DNA of 64,000 bases, from positions 1,111,288-1,175,287 of the forward strand of contig PTFA01000277.1 of NCBI GenBank assembly GCA_003342895.1, given 5' to 3'. Within the stretch, counting starts at the first letter, position 1. Every line of letters starts with the position of its first letter. This document shows positions 51,081 to 62,552 of the stretch, in pieces. This DNA is from Casuarius casuarius (lineage: Eukaryota; Chordata; Aves; Casuariiformes; Casuariidae). The notes below the pieces were generated by a model. The model was not told the origin of the DNA, searched no databases, and saw only the letters and a list, made by a program, of their open reading frames with translations. A program made the position numbers and the translations under genes.

Positions 51081-52610
51081 TTACTATAAGAAAAGTGTTC
51101 CACCCATACTTCTTCAGCTGTTGTCTTCCTTTCCTCATTAGTTGTGTACTTTTCCAAAAATGCTAGATGATTCCAGCGCGACTTCTAACTCTCTCATTGC
51201 GCTGAAAGTTCTCAAAGTTTGGGTTGCTTCCTGTCTGTGCTCAGCCCCAGTCATCGCCGTCATCTGCGTTGAACCAGCCATTTCCAGCANAACAGAACAG
51301 GTAATTTTTGATAGGTAAGTGATGTCCATCCTTGGCTTCTGTGACTCTTTTCTGACATGAATTAATGTTGGGCATCTGTGGTTTAGCTGTCCTTGGGAAG
51401 ATCTTAATCATCCCCTCTTCCATCTTCCTCTGGCAATTCCATAGGTAATCTGTGCTGTACTGCTGGATAATTTCACAAGCAAATTCATATTTAATAACAG
51501 TCTCTCTGGCAATATTTAACAGAACTCACCTTGCACTTGTTTAATATTATCTCAAAATATTCCCAAAGCTACCGAATCTTCTTTTGAGTTTTCCTTCTTT
51601 TAAACGTTGTTTTCTCAAGTGTATTATAAACTTCACAGCAATGGCTAAATCACAATTGTGTTAGGACCCATGCTTATCATACTGGGTAGCACTGGTTCGT
51701 TATATTGCCTCCACCTGAGTTCATCTGCCATTCATCTATTGTTTCCTGTCATTTAGTTAGATTTCTGCATCGCCTTTCTTTGAGATAAGAGCTGGCAACT
51801 TCCTCTGTGTTTATATAGCACCTAACTGAATAGTGTCTGGTTCAAGATTAAAACTTTCTAAAAACTATTGCAGTAAAATGTTTGCTCAGAACAGACATTT
51901 TTATTCTGTATGATGACTGAAGAACTGCATGTTTCCATTATGTTTTGGTGTCTCATTTTGTTACTGGTGAAACTTTCTGATTCTCTGGAGTAAGGGTGAG
52001 TGTCTTTTGTATATTTTTTGTCCCCCCCAGAGAGCCTATATTTACACTGTATGATGAATAATAATTTCATTTGACAAGCTGCTTACATAAAATTGCCACA
52101 AAGAATAACACAGGTCTACTGTAAACAAATCAGTGATCAAATTCAAATTTTATTCAGATTAGCACGTGCTGTTTCTGTTGTGATGGGATGGCTGTCACTT
52201 AAGCCTTTCATAAATACCATTGTCTTATGTAAGTAAGGTTAATCAGCTTATTCTAGATACAGCTGACATTACTGTGTATTTTTTTTTCTCTTATATATTA
52301 TTGTTAAAACAGTAATGGAGAATTGATACAGTCACACTGGGGCAAACTTGAGGGACACAGCAATATAGTGTGGTGAATCTTTATCATATCTGTAAAAGCA
52401 TGATTAGCTAATTGCTAAATTGTTTACAAATACTGGACTATGAAAGAACACTTTCTTCATTACCGTGTTTATTCATGATTGGTTAGAGTCAGCACTTGAC
52501 TGTATGACCCTTCTTTTTTTTCTTTTTCCAGTCAAAAAATGTTACTTTCTCAAATCTGCTGTAAGTTTCTAGTTTGTCAAGTGTCAGCTAATGAGAAATG
52601 TTGTCTTATT

Positions 52611-52623
52611 AAAAAAAAAAAAA
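52611..52623. repeat. Poly(A) run, 13 nt
   Basis: An uninterrupted A13 in AT-rich intron. Confidence 0.8.
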
Positions 52624-55600
52624 TTTATATGGACAAAAGTTGTATGGACAAAGAATTATATCTGATAAACTGATACAGGGACCAGTGGTGAAAGTGTCAG
52701 CTGCATACTGTATCTGTTACAATATAAATCTGGAATTGGCAATTCTGGCATAACTGCATTGTACTCTGCCCAAGCTACACAGCCTTAGGCATCATGCAAG
52801 GCTGTGAATTTAAGTGCTTTTCAGCAGCAGATTGCTGCGTGGCTTACCATCAAAGCTTTTATTGCTGAGGTTCCTGGATCAGACAGCGAAGCCAATCTGC
52901 TTTGTACTGAATGGCATGGCATGAACAGTTTTGACGTGCCTGCTACTTTAAACTTCAATACTTGCTTGTTTAGGGATTAAATTATATTGCAAGTATGCTG
53001 AATATGTTTATGTATTTAATTATTCAAAAAATTGCTTCTCTNTTTCAAGAACGTAGAACTTTCCAGAATAGTTTAGTAGCTCTAGTTCAGTAACTCATTG
53101 GAAACTAGTACAATTGCAGTATATTTTCTGGAACATTAAAATCTTTGCTGAAGACTTATGACAAGGAAAAGCAATGTGTATTCCTTCCTTGCCATTTGGT
53201 GCTTACTGCCTAATATAAGTTATATTCCCAGAGAAATGGAATGAATATTATTCTCTTAAAAGCAAAGAACTGAATTTCTGGAACTAAGACTGGGAGATGC
53301 TGCAAAAGTGTTACAAATCACAGATACTTTATTGAAATATGCATCTTGCCACCTGCTTGACTGGAGTAGGAGAAGCGTAAACCTGGAATTGAAAACTGTA
53401 GTCTCTCCATAGGGTTAATAGCTCAGGCTGTGATTCTGATTCTGAATCGGCCCTGTCAGTGCTAGTGCTCGTGCTAGTTCTGGGTCAGAGATCTTCATTG
53501 CTCAGTGTAAACCTGGCCATAGATTCCTTTTACTGATCATAAACGTTGGCACAATCCTTGGCCTTGCTGAAATTTCTCAATTAGGGCCGTTATTTTCACT
53601 GTGGAATCATTCAGCTGCTGGCATAGACTCTTTTTAGTATGAAGCAGAAACACACGATGAGGTACATTACAGATGTATTCAATATTCTACTAAGCTGCAA
53701 TCATATTTCAAAAATACAATAGTAATTAGCTATGTGCTAGATTATGATCTCAGTTACGCTAGTATAGGAATTGAATAACAGTATTACAGTCTGTGTCATT
53801 TGCTGTTTAGACATTGATATAACAGTGCAGGATCAAGGCTCAGTTTGATGCATTTCCTTGTTGATACAGCAGTGTGACAGTGGAAAAGATTTAGTTTTTT
53901 TTTTAAGTCAGAATAGTTCTTTTGGTTTACTTTTTAAATTCCTTAGTTTTTAGCATAGGCATATTTAGTTTTAGTTTTTGCTGTTAATGATACTTTCCTG
54001 CTTTCTTCATGTTGGTTGCCAACTCGAAGCACCATATTATTTTCTTGAAAGCATACTAACAGAGTTGGAATGCACAGCTGTTAAAGGTAGGTAAGCATAT
54101 ATGTAAGAAGGTATAGTAATAGCAAGGAATCTGATTCAGAAGAACCAGAAACTGTGAAAGGAAATTCTTTGGAGAATTTAAAAAAAAATCCTCCAGTGAA
54201 CCTGATAAATGGGAGACTGTATTTTTAAATACTGCTTACCTGAAAAGATTCTTTGGAGGCTGGCAAACCAGATACTACCTAATTATCTGAGAACCTCTGG
54301 GACTTAAAACCCTGTTCTTAAAAAGAAGGGAGAGATGCTTCATTATTTTCAGTATTAACAAAGTCAGTATTTATTGATATTGAAATGAAGCGTGTTGCAG
54401 CAAGGGAGTACTGTGCAACATTTAGGGTATGGATTACATTGAAATTGCATCTTTAAAGCACCATTGCTTTGATGTAACTAAACTATTAGTTTTTGAGGCC
54501 CTCTTGCTGCTCACGATAGCAAGTACTTTAGTTATTAGCAAATTTGAGTAGTAATGTTAACATAAAATCAGTCTGTTAGTCCAAGTGCTCTGTTATCCTG
54601 GTCTCCAAGTAGTAGCCTCCATGAAATGGTTACAGAAAAGATAAGAAAACACAGATTATTCAACAAGTTGCACAGAATTACGTGTGAAAGGAGAAAGAGT
54701 CCTTCCTTTCATATAGAAATGGTCCAGCATAAAATGGTGTATGAGAAGTGATTATTTTGTGCCATTCTATTAGCTCAGGAACTACAAGTATCCTGAAAGA
54801 TGTAGTATTCAGTTTACCTGCAAAAACAATAACTGTTTTCATGTTATGATACAGTAAAGCATATCCGTATGGTGTACTGAGAATAAAAAGCTGCCCTTAA
54901 CTATCTAGAGTGAGGCAGTGGCAGCTTGGGGAAGATTGTGTGTCCCTCGAAATGGCTTGCCAACAGANGGCTAACCTAGTGAGCCTCCTTGCACCAGAGC
55001 ATGGCCCTTGTTCCAGCATCTGCTCTTCTCCATACCAGAATGTAATCAGCTTTCCTCCATTGGGATCGTTGCCAGCATAGGTGGGGGGAAATGATTCTTC
55101 ACTGTACGTATTAGTTACTTGTATTTTAAGGTTGTGAGGAGGTTGAGGAAAAATGATCACCCCCTTGTCAAATTTAGATTAGTTAGAGCCACGTGCTGTT
55201 TGGGATTGACTACAATAATCAGTGTCTGAGCCAGCTGGATAACTGACATCCATTGTTCTTCCTCCCATATTTATTGTATTAATCACAGTGCTGCTCACCC
55301 TGGGGAGTTTGCCTTCTCCATGTGTAATTTTCTCAGGATATCAATTAAGCAGATGACAGACAACTCTACCTTCTTTTTATTTGTGGCTGATTTGCTATCA
55401 GAATAGGGATCAGTCTTTTGCCACAGTGTGAAACCAGTTTGGCACCCCAGCAGAGTATGTCACCTATGTCTGAGCTTTGCAGAGCCCACAGACTTGTTCT
55501 GCCAGATACACTCTGGAAACTTTTCTGGGTTTGTGAAAGTTCGATTCCGGATTTGCGAACACTGGATTTGTTAAAAACAAATGTGAGGTGTAATTAGTTT

Positions 55601-57630
55601 TCAGTAAATACAGAACAGACTTGAAGAATTGTTTTCTGTTGCCGTTATGAAGAGCTAAACAAAAAAGAAACAAGCCTTTCCACATGGAAGCAGTTTTGTG
55701 TTTGACGTGGTGTCAGATCTCACTAATGCCCTGGCCCTGTTTGAATACTGAGCTCAGTCTGACTGCTCACTGGCCAACAAATGACACAAGCTTGTCGTCT
55801 TGGTAAGTGAAGCCAGAAGCAGAGCTTACACAGATTTTAAGCAGGGCAGAGCACCACCAGAGCAAAATGTGGTTTTACTTGCTTATGTTGGGAGTTGCAC
55901 TTCCAGACAGTGGATTAATTGCTTATTTCTGAAGTGGAGCCAGTATCTTGTGGGGATAGGACCTAAGATTGTCTGCTTAAAACTTAGGCTACCCTTTTCC
56001 CTTTGCTCTTCCACTCCGCTAATAAGTTGTTAGCCTTGCATCTTACAGCTTCTGCTATCTCAGGTTGGACTGCTTGATCTACTCTTACTGTTTATAGAAA
56101 GCTCACAGATGAGAAAGTAGATGACTTGCTCTGGCTGCCTTCTAATTGCAGAAAGGATCTGATGAAAGAGTTCATTTTCCCTGAATGAAAAGATCATCGT
56201 GTCTGATCTGATAGCCTTGCTGCTGTGTTTTTTGTTGTGTATGAAATTGTGCCATGCACTTGTAGAATGGAATAGCTTTCCAATTCATAGGCCTGGTCTC
56301 TAACTAGAAAACTGTTACATGTTTTGGACTGGTGGAATTAAATCCAGATTCAATTTTAGTCTGTGTTTATCAGTAAAAACAATTTTTTTCTTCTGGTATT
56401 TTGCATTCCAGAAAACTCAATAGCAGGTATTAGCTACAGTCTGGAAATTTAGAGATGGAATGATTCACTCGTGCACAGTCTGTAAGATTGCCAGGTAGGT
56501 CAGAGTTTAGGCAACTGGTTTTTACCTGGCCTAATTGGGTTTTAGGCTATAATACATCTCCTGTTCCTTTTCTGTTTATTCTTGGATATTTTGGCTGAGC
56601 TAAGAGATTTACCTACTGCCTGGAAAAAAACATCGAGAGCATTATTAATTTCCAAAAATACCATGCTCCAACCATGGAGAGTAAATGAAATTCCTGTCAG
56701 GGACTCTTTGACAACCAATATAAATAGCTTACCATGAAGATGTAGGGTGGTATCTCTGTAAGAATTACAGTGCTGCATCACAGAACAGCTGTACATTGCC
56801 CTGTGTCATGTGAGTATTGTATGTTTGTATACTCTTCATTTTTTTTCCTTTCTATTTTTGTATTCTTTTTCCATTTTCTCTCCTGTTACCTTTCTTACAG
56901 TTTGTCTTGTGTTATTTGTATGTAGATTTTCTTTTGATGCCTAATATTAAGGTAGTATAAGAATTGTCTAAAACATGAAAACTGGAATTCCCACAGGGTG
57001 CTGGCCTATTTGGAAAGGGTAACTATTATATGAATTCTGATTTTTATCCCAGCTAAAATAAATAATGTGATCTAAATGCTTTTATTTAGAGATATTAAAC
57101 TATGTGTTAAATGGGATTAAAGAGAAAAAATATAGTAATACAATTCAAAAAAGTCATATTAGGAGTGGGGACATAGACACTAAAAGCNAGCTTGGAATAT
57201 GAACGTAGGCAGTTAGAACATGGATGTTGCAATTCAAAGTTTTAATCCACCTTTCATCCACCTAAATCTCATCTCCAGATTTAAATTTAGAACTCTCTGC
57301 CATGCCTCCCCATACAAGATAAGGGGCGTGCTGGACAGACCTGTATAAAATCCTCAACAGTTATAGGACTGGCTTGATAGGCAATTTAAGATAATTGGTA
57401 TTTTAATGAAAATACTGATATCCTACATGAACAATTTTCTTATGAGGAAAGTAGCCTTTAGCCTTTTCTTTCAAAAACTAAATCATGATTGCTCTTTCTG
57501 AAAAGCAACCAAACAAAAAACACACCACCAACAAAGTGGTTGAAAGAAGAGAAGCCACCATTTTTTTATTGTCATCTGATACCTGGAGCACCCATGGTGT
57601 TGCGAGATTTCTCAATTTATTGCCCTGATT

Positions 57631-57645
57631 AAAAAAAAAAAAAAA
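57631..57645. repeat. Poly(A) run, 15 nt
   Basis: An A15 followed by TGAAAAAA. No retrogene is recognisable upstream of it. Confidence 0.8.
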
Positions 57646-60068
57646 TGAAAAAAGTATAGAAGCAATCACTTAATGTGATTTTTTTGGATCCCATTTTGGA
57701 AAACACTGTAGTACAGAGATTTGGGATGAGAGCACTCCCCACCCATCCTCTTGAAGCTCTAGTACTATGGGTGAGAGACACCAGTACCAATCACTCTACC
57801 TTAAGCCTGTCTAGGGAGAGAGAAGATTGCAGTTCAGGCACTGAACATTTCCTCGTGTCCTGGAGCAGGTACTAGAATTTGGGTTTTCTCTCCTCAGCAG
57901 ATGACTGCTGTAGTCATTAAACTGCTTGCTCCTTCTCTGGGCNGGCAAAATTCTTTTTAACACATTTGTCCTGTTCTGTCAAAGGCATTCTGAGTATGCA
58001 CAGGAGCAGAACCATTGTGCCTAGCTAACATTTTGGTTTAAAAAGTGAGACATCTGTTGAATTTCAGCCCCTCTAGGATAGAGTCCCAGCTGAGTAGGGG
58101 ATTTTAGGAACACAATTTGGAAGTAGGCATCTAAATTGTGCCTGTATTTTGCATAAGGAACCTTGGTCTTTTTGGATTTGGCCCTAAGCCTTTAATAATA
58201 GTCTTGTGTCCAGCACAACAGAGTTGATCTCTCAAAGTTGCAGTTTCCCTGGGGACATGACATTTTCTTTGAAAAGAAGAAAATGCATCTGTGTCCTTGT
58301 ATAAATCATCTGATTTTATTAGGAGAAATAGCTTTAAGGAATGAATGTCTGTTATCTTCTTCTGAGCCTAAGCCTCCTATGCTTATAATGAAGTTAGGAG
58401 GTGTAAGACAAGCCTACTTTAAAAGCATGCTAAACATCACTTTGGCGCCAAAAATGTGCTGTAGAGCAAAATATATACTCTTGAGAAGCCATCATGTGGT
58501 GGGTTTTTTCACTGTACTTTTACATAGACTAGCTGCCAGCTAATTAGTTGAAAAAATGTGCTTTATGGAAAATATAAGGAAAGCAAATTGAAGTTTCATG
58601 AGAATTTAATGTATTTTTTAACCTCTGAACACACTGCTGGACTGGGCCACATCTCTTGCTTATACAAATTTAACAGCTACGTTAAAATCAGTAGACTGTG
58701 GCAATTATGCTACCTGGCGGTCTGACTCTTGAACTTTGTATGACAGAGAAATGGGAGTTTGTCAGTAAAATATTTTTTACAGAGGGAAAATAGATAAAAA
58801 AGCATTCTGCCTTTGTGAGCAGCAGACCTCATCCACCCATGTCACTCAGACTATATCCTGTCTCCATGTGGTCTCACGTTGTGGCACAGTTCATTGAGCA
58901 TTTGTGACTAGTTATTTCCTGTCTTTTAACTTTTAGGTCTTTCTTTTACCCTTTTCAATGCATTTGGAATTGTATTTCTTGAGAAAGTAAGTTTTNTTCT
59001 CTTTTCTTTTAAACCTTAAATTTTAAATGCTCTCAGACTCATCTGGATCTTCACACCTGATTTCATTTTCTTCTCTGCTTCTTACGTTTTCTCTATCCAA
59101 ATTTTCCATATCAAAATAGTACACTAAAAATCTGTTAAGGTTTTAGAAATGAGCACTCAAAAGTTGATAAATAGGACAGTTGAGGTTTTCTGCAAACTTA
59201 ATGTGTTGTCTCTGTAATGTGTCATTCTACAATCCCTAGTGTATGCTTAGCAAGCAGGAGTGTTTTTTCACAATATCTCAGCTTCGTTCACAGGCTTAGT
59301 ATTAGGTTAGACGTATATTTGGTCTGTGNAATGTACAGCAGTATATCTTTTTTTCATTCCATTAGGTTAGTACGCTTTAATATCCAAACCAGTGGCATAT
59401 ATGGGCATGTTAATATGCTGGTATTTCCATGAAAGAAAAAAAAAAGTTTAAACATAATCAATGTGTAGAACATAAGTATTTTTGTGTGGGAGGAACGTTA
59501 AGAGTTTTGGATGAGTGAACTGGTTCTGAAAAGTGGTTCTGATCCACGTAAAGCATATAAATTCATCTGGATTAATCAGAATGTCATTTATGCGATCAGT
59601 CTTTCTATTTTCAAAACTGATTTCCTGTATCAGGAAATCCTGAATCAGTAGCTAGATTATGTAAAGCGTTGCAAGTCCCATTCTAGACTTTCAAGAAATA
59701 ATAATTCCTAAAGGAAATTAACAGTAGGCTGCAATAATGAAAAACATGCGTAATGGTTATTGGTTTTGCATCTATTTGTCAGGACTTACACTAATTAGAA
59801 TTAAGGTGTAGTTCCTATTTATCTCTAATTTGTATTTAAATTTACGGTCCTTGTAGAGGAGAGCATATTCCTACTCTAAAAGCATGTATTCCGTGGTAAT
59901 CTGTGCCTGACAAGGTATCTTTGCATTTTAAATTACTGGTTGGAACCAGTGTTTGCAAACTTGAATCATGTATAATATTTGCCTCTATTCCCTTCGTGTC
60001 CAGGTCCAGTTCACTAATTCAAATGCGGTAGTACTGTTGGTAACTTCAGGTAATTCCTGTTTGTTCAT

Positions 60069-61165
60069 TGGTGTAACTTGTTCTTAAAAACATTCAGAGC
60101 TGGATACTCCCCAGTATCTTCAAGCCATGTTTTCTACTCCTTCCTTACTTACAGAAGGCTCTTCCTAAAATCCACCCAGTGCATCTCCCTTGTTTCAGGT
60201 AAAGGCACGTCTTGTGCTCTCTGTCAAAGACAAGGGAAAGAGATTTTTCCTTCTTTGCAAAATTTCTTTTCTTTTGTACTTAGAGTGGTTCCCCCCCCCA
60301 AGTCATGCTCATTCTTGTTGCTCTCCTTTTCTTCAGCTGGTTCACCTCCCTTTTGAAGTGCAGTGCCTGATACTAGATACATTACAGCTATGGTCATTTG
60401 AGTGGAAGCCTCAACTCTGAGTAGAAGGCTGATTTCATATGATTTGCTGACTGTACTCTTGCTAGTGTGTAACACACTGATTGCCTTTATTTTCAAGAAT
60501 GTCACATTGTTTCTTCCTGTTTAGCTTGTGATCCACTCTAACTCCCAGGTGCTTTTCTGCAGAGCTCCTGTTTCACCACTTTGTCCCTTTCTCTTATGTG
60601 TTGATTTTTCCTGCCTAACTAATCTGTACTTTGCGTTTCTATTTTGCTGTCTTCCTTTCTTTTTCAGTCTGTTTGTCAAGGTTATGTTGTGTTCTAACAC
60701 TGTCTTCATAATCACAATCTCTCTTNGTTTGGAATCGTATACAGACTGAGTAAACCCACTCTATTCCGTCATACAGAGCTTTTATGCAGTACTGAGTATT
60801 ACTGGACCCAGTGCAGATGCCTGTTGATTTCTACTTGATGAATCCTGTCATTTTGACAGAGAATCTTTGGTAACTTGCCTGAGCATAATTTTCCAACCAA
60901 TTATGTTACAAATACTATCATAGTTTCATCTAGACTATCTTTCTCTAGCTTACATATAACAAGATCATGTGAAACAATGTTAAAACCTTTTTTTAAATGA
61001 AGATACAAAACTCTGTGCCTCTCTGTCCACAAAGGTGCATTGCTTTGTCATAGAAGTAGGATAGATTGTTTTGCCATTGTTTGTTCTTGATAACTCCATG
61101 TTCGCTGTTACTCATCTGCTCGTTTTCTTTGAAGTTTTCCTTTCTTTCAGTAGCAAATGTCATTA
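60069..61165 (-). mobile_element. Ancient CR1 LINE fragment, reverse transcriptase to ORF2 C-terminus
   Basis: About 1.1 kb of ORF2 can be followed on the minus strand. In order there are: KENEQMSNSEHGVIKNK with NNLSYFYDKA (about 61140-61050), matching the SQHGFxKxKSCxTNLxxFFD block; FNIVSHDLVICKLEK (about 60987), matching FDTVSHDLLINKLxK; a worn GVPQGSVLGP site near 60810; LYDGIEWVYSV near 60780, where the FADD catalytic box should follow but is lost; SSAEKHLGVRVDHKLN near 60560-60530; and PALNVFKNKLHQ near 60110-60075, matching PSLEVFKxRLD. Frames change repeatedly and stops intervene. This is a dead copy, visibly older than the CR1 at 62074. Confidence 0.8.
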
Positions 61166-62073
61166 AAGCATATTGTGTATTCTGTCTGTATACAGATGAG
61201 CACTGATGGAGAGGCTGCTTAATGTGGCTCTCATTTTGTTTCACTGGGCAACTCAAACTGTCAAAGATGTCTGCCGTAGCATATTGTGAAAAAATATACA
61301 AAGGGGAAATATTAATAAGAATAAACTTCTCAAACTGATACGTTAAAGAGGGGGGAAGCATCCTTGATGTGTTATGGTTCATAAAATTTTAAGGCATGAA
61401 ACGTTCCCAAATTAGACAACTAATGATTTCCTGTGCAAAACTGAGTATTTTTCATGTACTACTAAATGTATTAGTAATGAGAGTCACTGTACATAGAACT
61501 AAAGAGCTGTCATATTATTCTTTTTAGTACTTAAAAAGTTATAGCAAAACTAGGTAATAAATAATCTCATATGGGAATAACAAGAGTGAAAATACTTAAA
61601 ATTCTTTGAGTGGTGGTTTTTGCTCTGTAATTCCACTTGAGAAACCTCCTTCAGTAATAAAGGCTATCAGCCTCTTAAATCAGAGTCAAGTTATTGATTT
61701 GTGACATGAAGGCTGGTTTGCACAATGATGTGCTTAATGGATTATTTAGTTCCACCTCAACTGGCAGCTGACATGGAGCACTCAGTTAACCGTCGCTGGT
61801 TACCGAATGATGAAATGTGGGTGGGTGCATGTTCTGGGCACGAGAATCTGCTTGATAATTAAAAAGCAGGAATGAAAGTAACAGATACAGTATTAGCAGG
61901 TAGGGTTTTATTTTCGCTGACTTAGTGTCTGGGAGGAACATCTGCTAAAACTGAATTTTGTGTTTCAGCAGGAACAGATATAAGTTGTAGGTGGGAATAT
62001 TTGGGAAGGATGGCAGTGAATGTTAACTGTGTGTTCAGAATTAGGCTGTGCAATAGATTCTGTGTTACAGAAG

Positions 62074-62552
62074 CACAGAATGGTCAAGGTTGGAAGGGAC
62101 CTCTGGAGATCATCTAGTTCAGCCCCCCCTGCTCGAGCAGGGTCACCTGGACCACATTTCCAAGGATCGTGTCCAGACGGCTTTTGAATATCTCTAGGGA
62201 GGGNGACTCCGCAACCTCTCTGGGCAACCCGTTCCAGTGCTCTGTTACCCTCATAGTAAAGTTTTTCCTCATGTTTGGACGGAACTTCCTGTGTTTCAGT
62301 TTGTGCCTGCTGCCTCTAGGCCTGTGACTGGGCACCACTGAAAAGAGTCTGGCTCCGTCCTCTTTGCGCCTTCCCTTCAGATACTTACATGCATCGAGAA
62401 GATCCCCCTCAGTCTTCTCTTCTCCAGACTGAACAGTCCCAGCTCTCTCAACTCTCAGCCTTTCCTCATACTAGAGATGCTCCAGTCCCTTAATCATCTT
62501 AGTAGCCCTTCGCTGGACTTGTACCAGGAGCTCCATGTCTCTCTTTTTTGTA
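62074..62552 (-). mobile_element. CR1 LINE, 5'-truncated 3' end, minus strand
   Basis: The + strand begins CACAGAATGGTCAAGGTTGG and continues through GGGACCTCTGGAGATCATC and CTCTCTGGGCAACCCGTTCC to CTTCGCTGGACTTG, the reverse complement of a sauropsid CR1 3' end. On the minus strand an open frame (62338-62114) keeps FRPNMRKNFTMRVTEHWNGL, then PREVAE, an ambiguous codon, PSLEIFKSRLD, the C-terminus of ORF2. The 5' end breaks off near 62552 in a T-run, which is typical 5' truncation. Only one unit of the 3' terminal repeat is left. Low divergence from the expected pattern suggests a younger insertion than the 60 kb copy on the same strand 0.9 kb away. Confidence 0.92.

Noticed and set aside
55535..55560. 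tRNA B-box-like word AGTTCGATTCC
   Set aside because: No A box at the right distance and no acceptor or anticodon stem could be folded around it.
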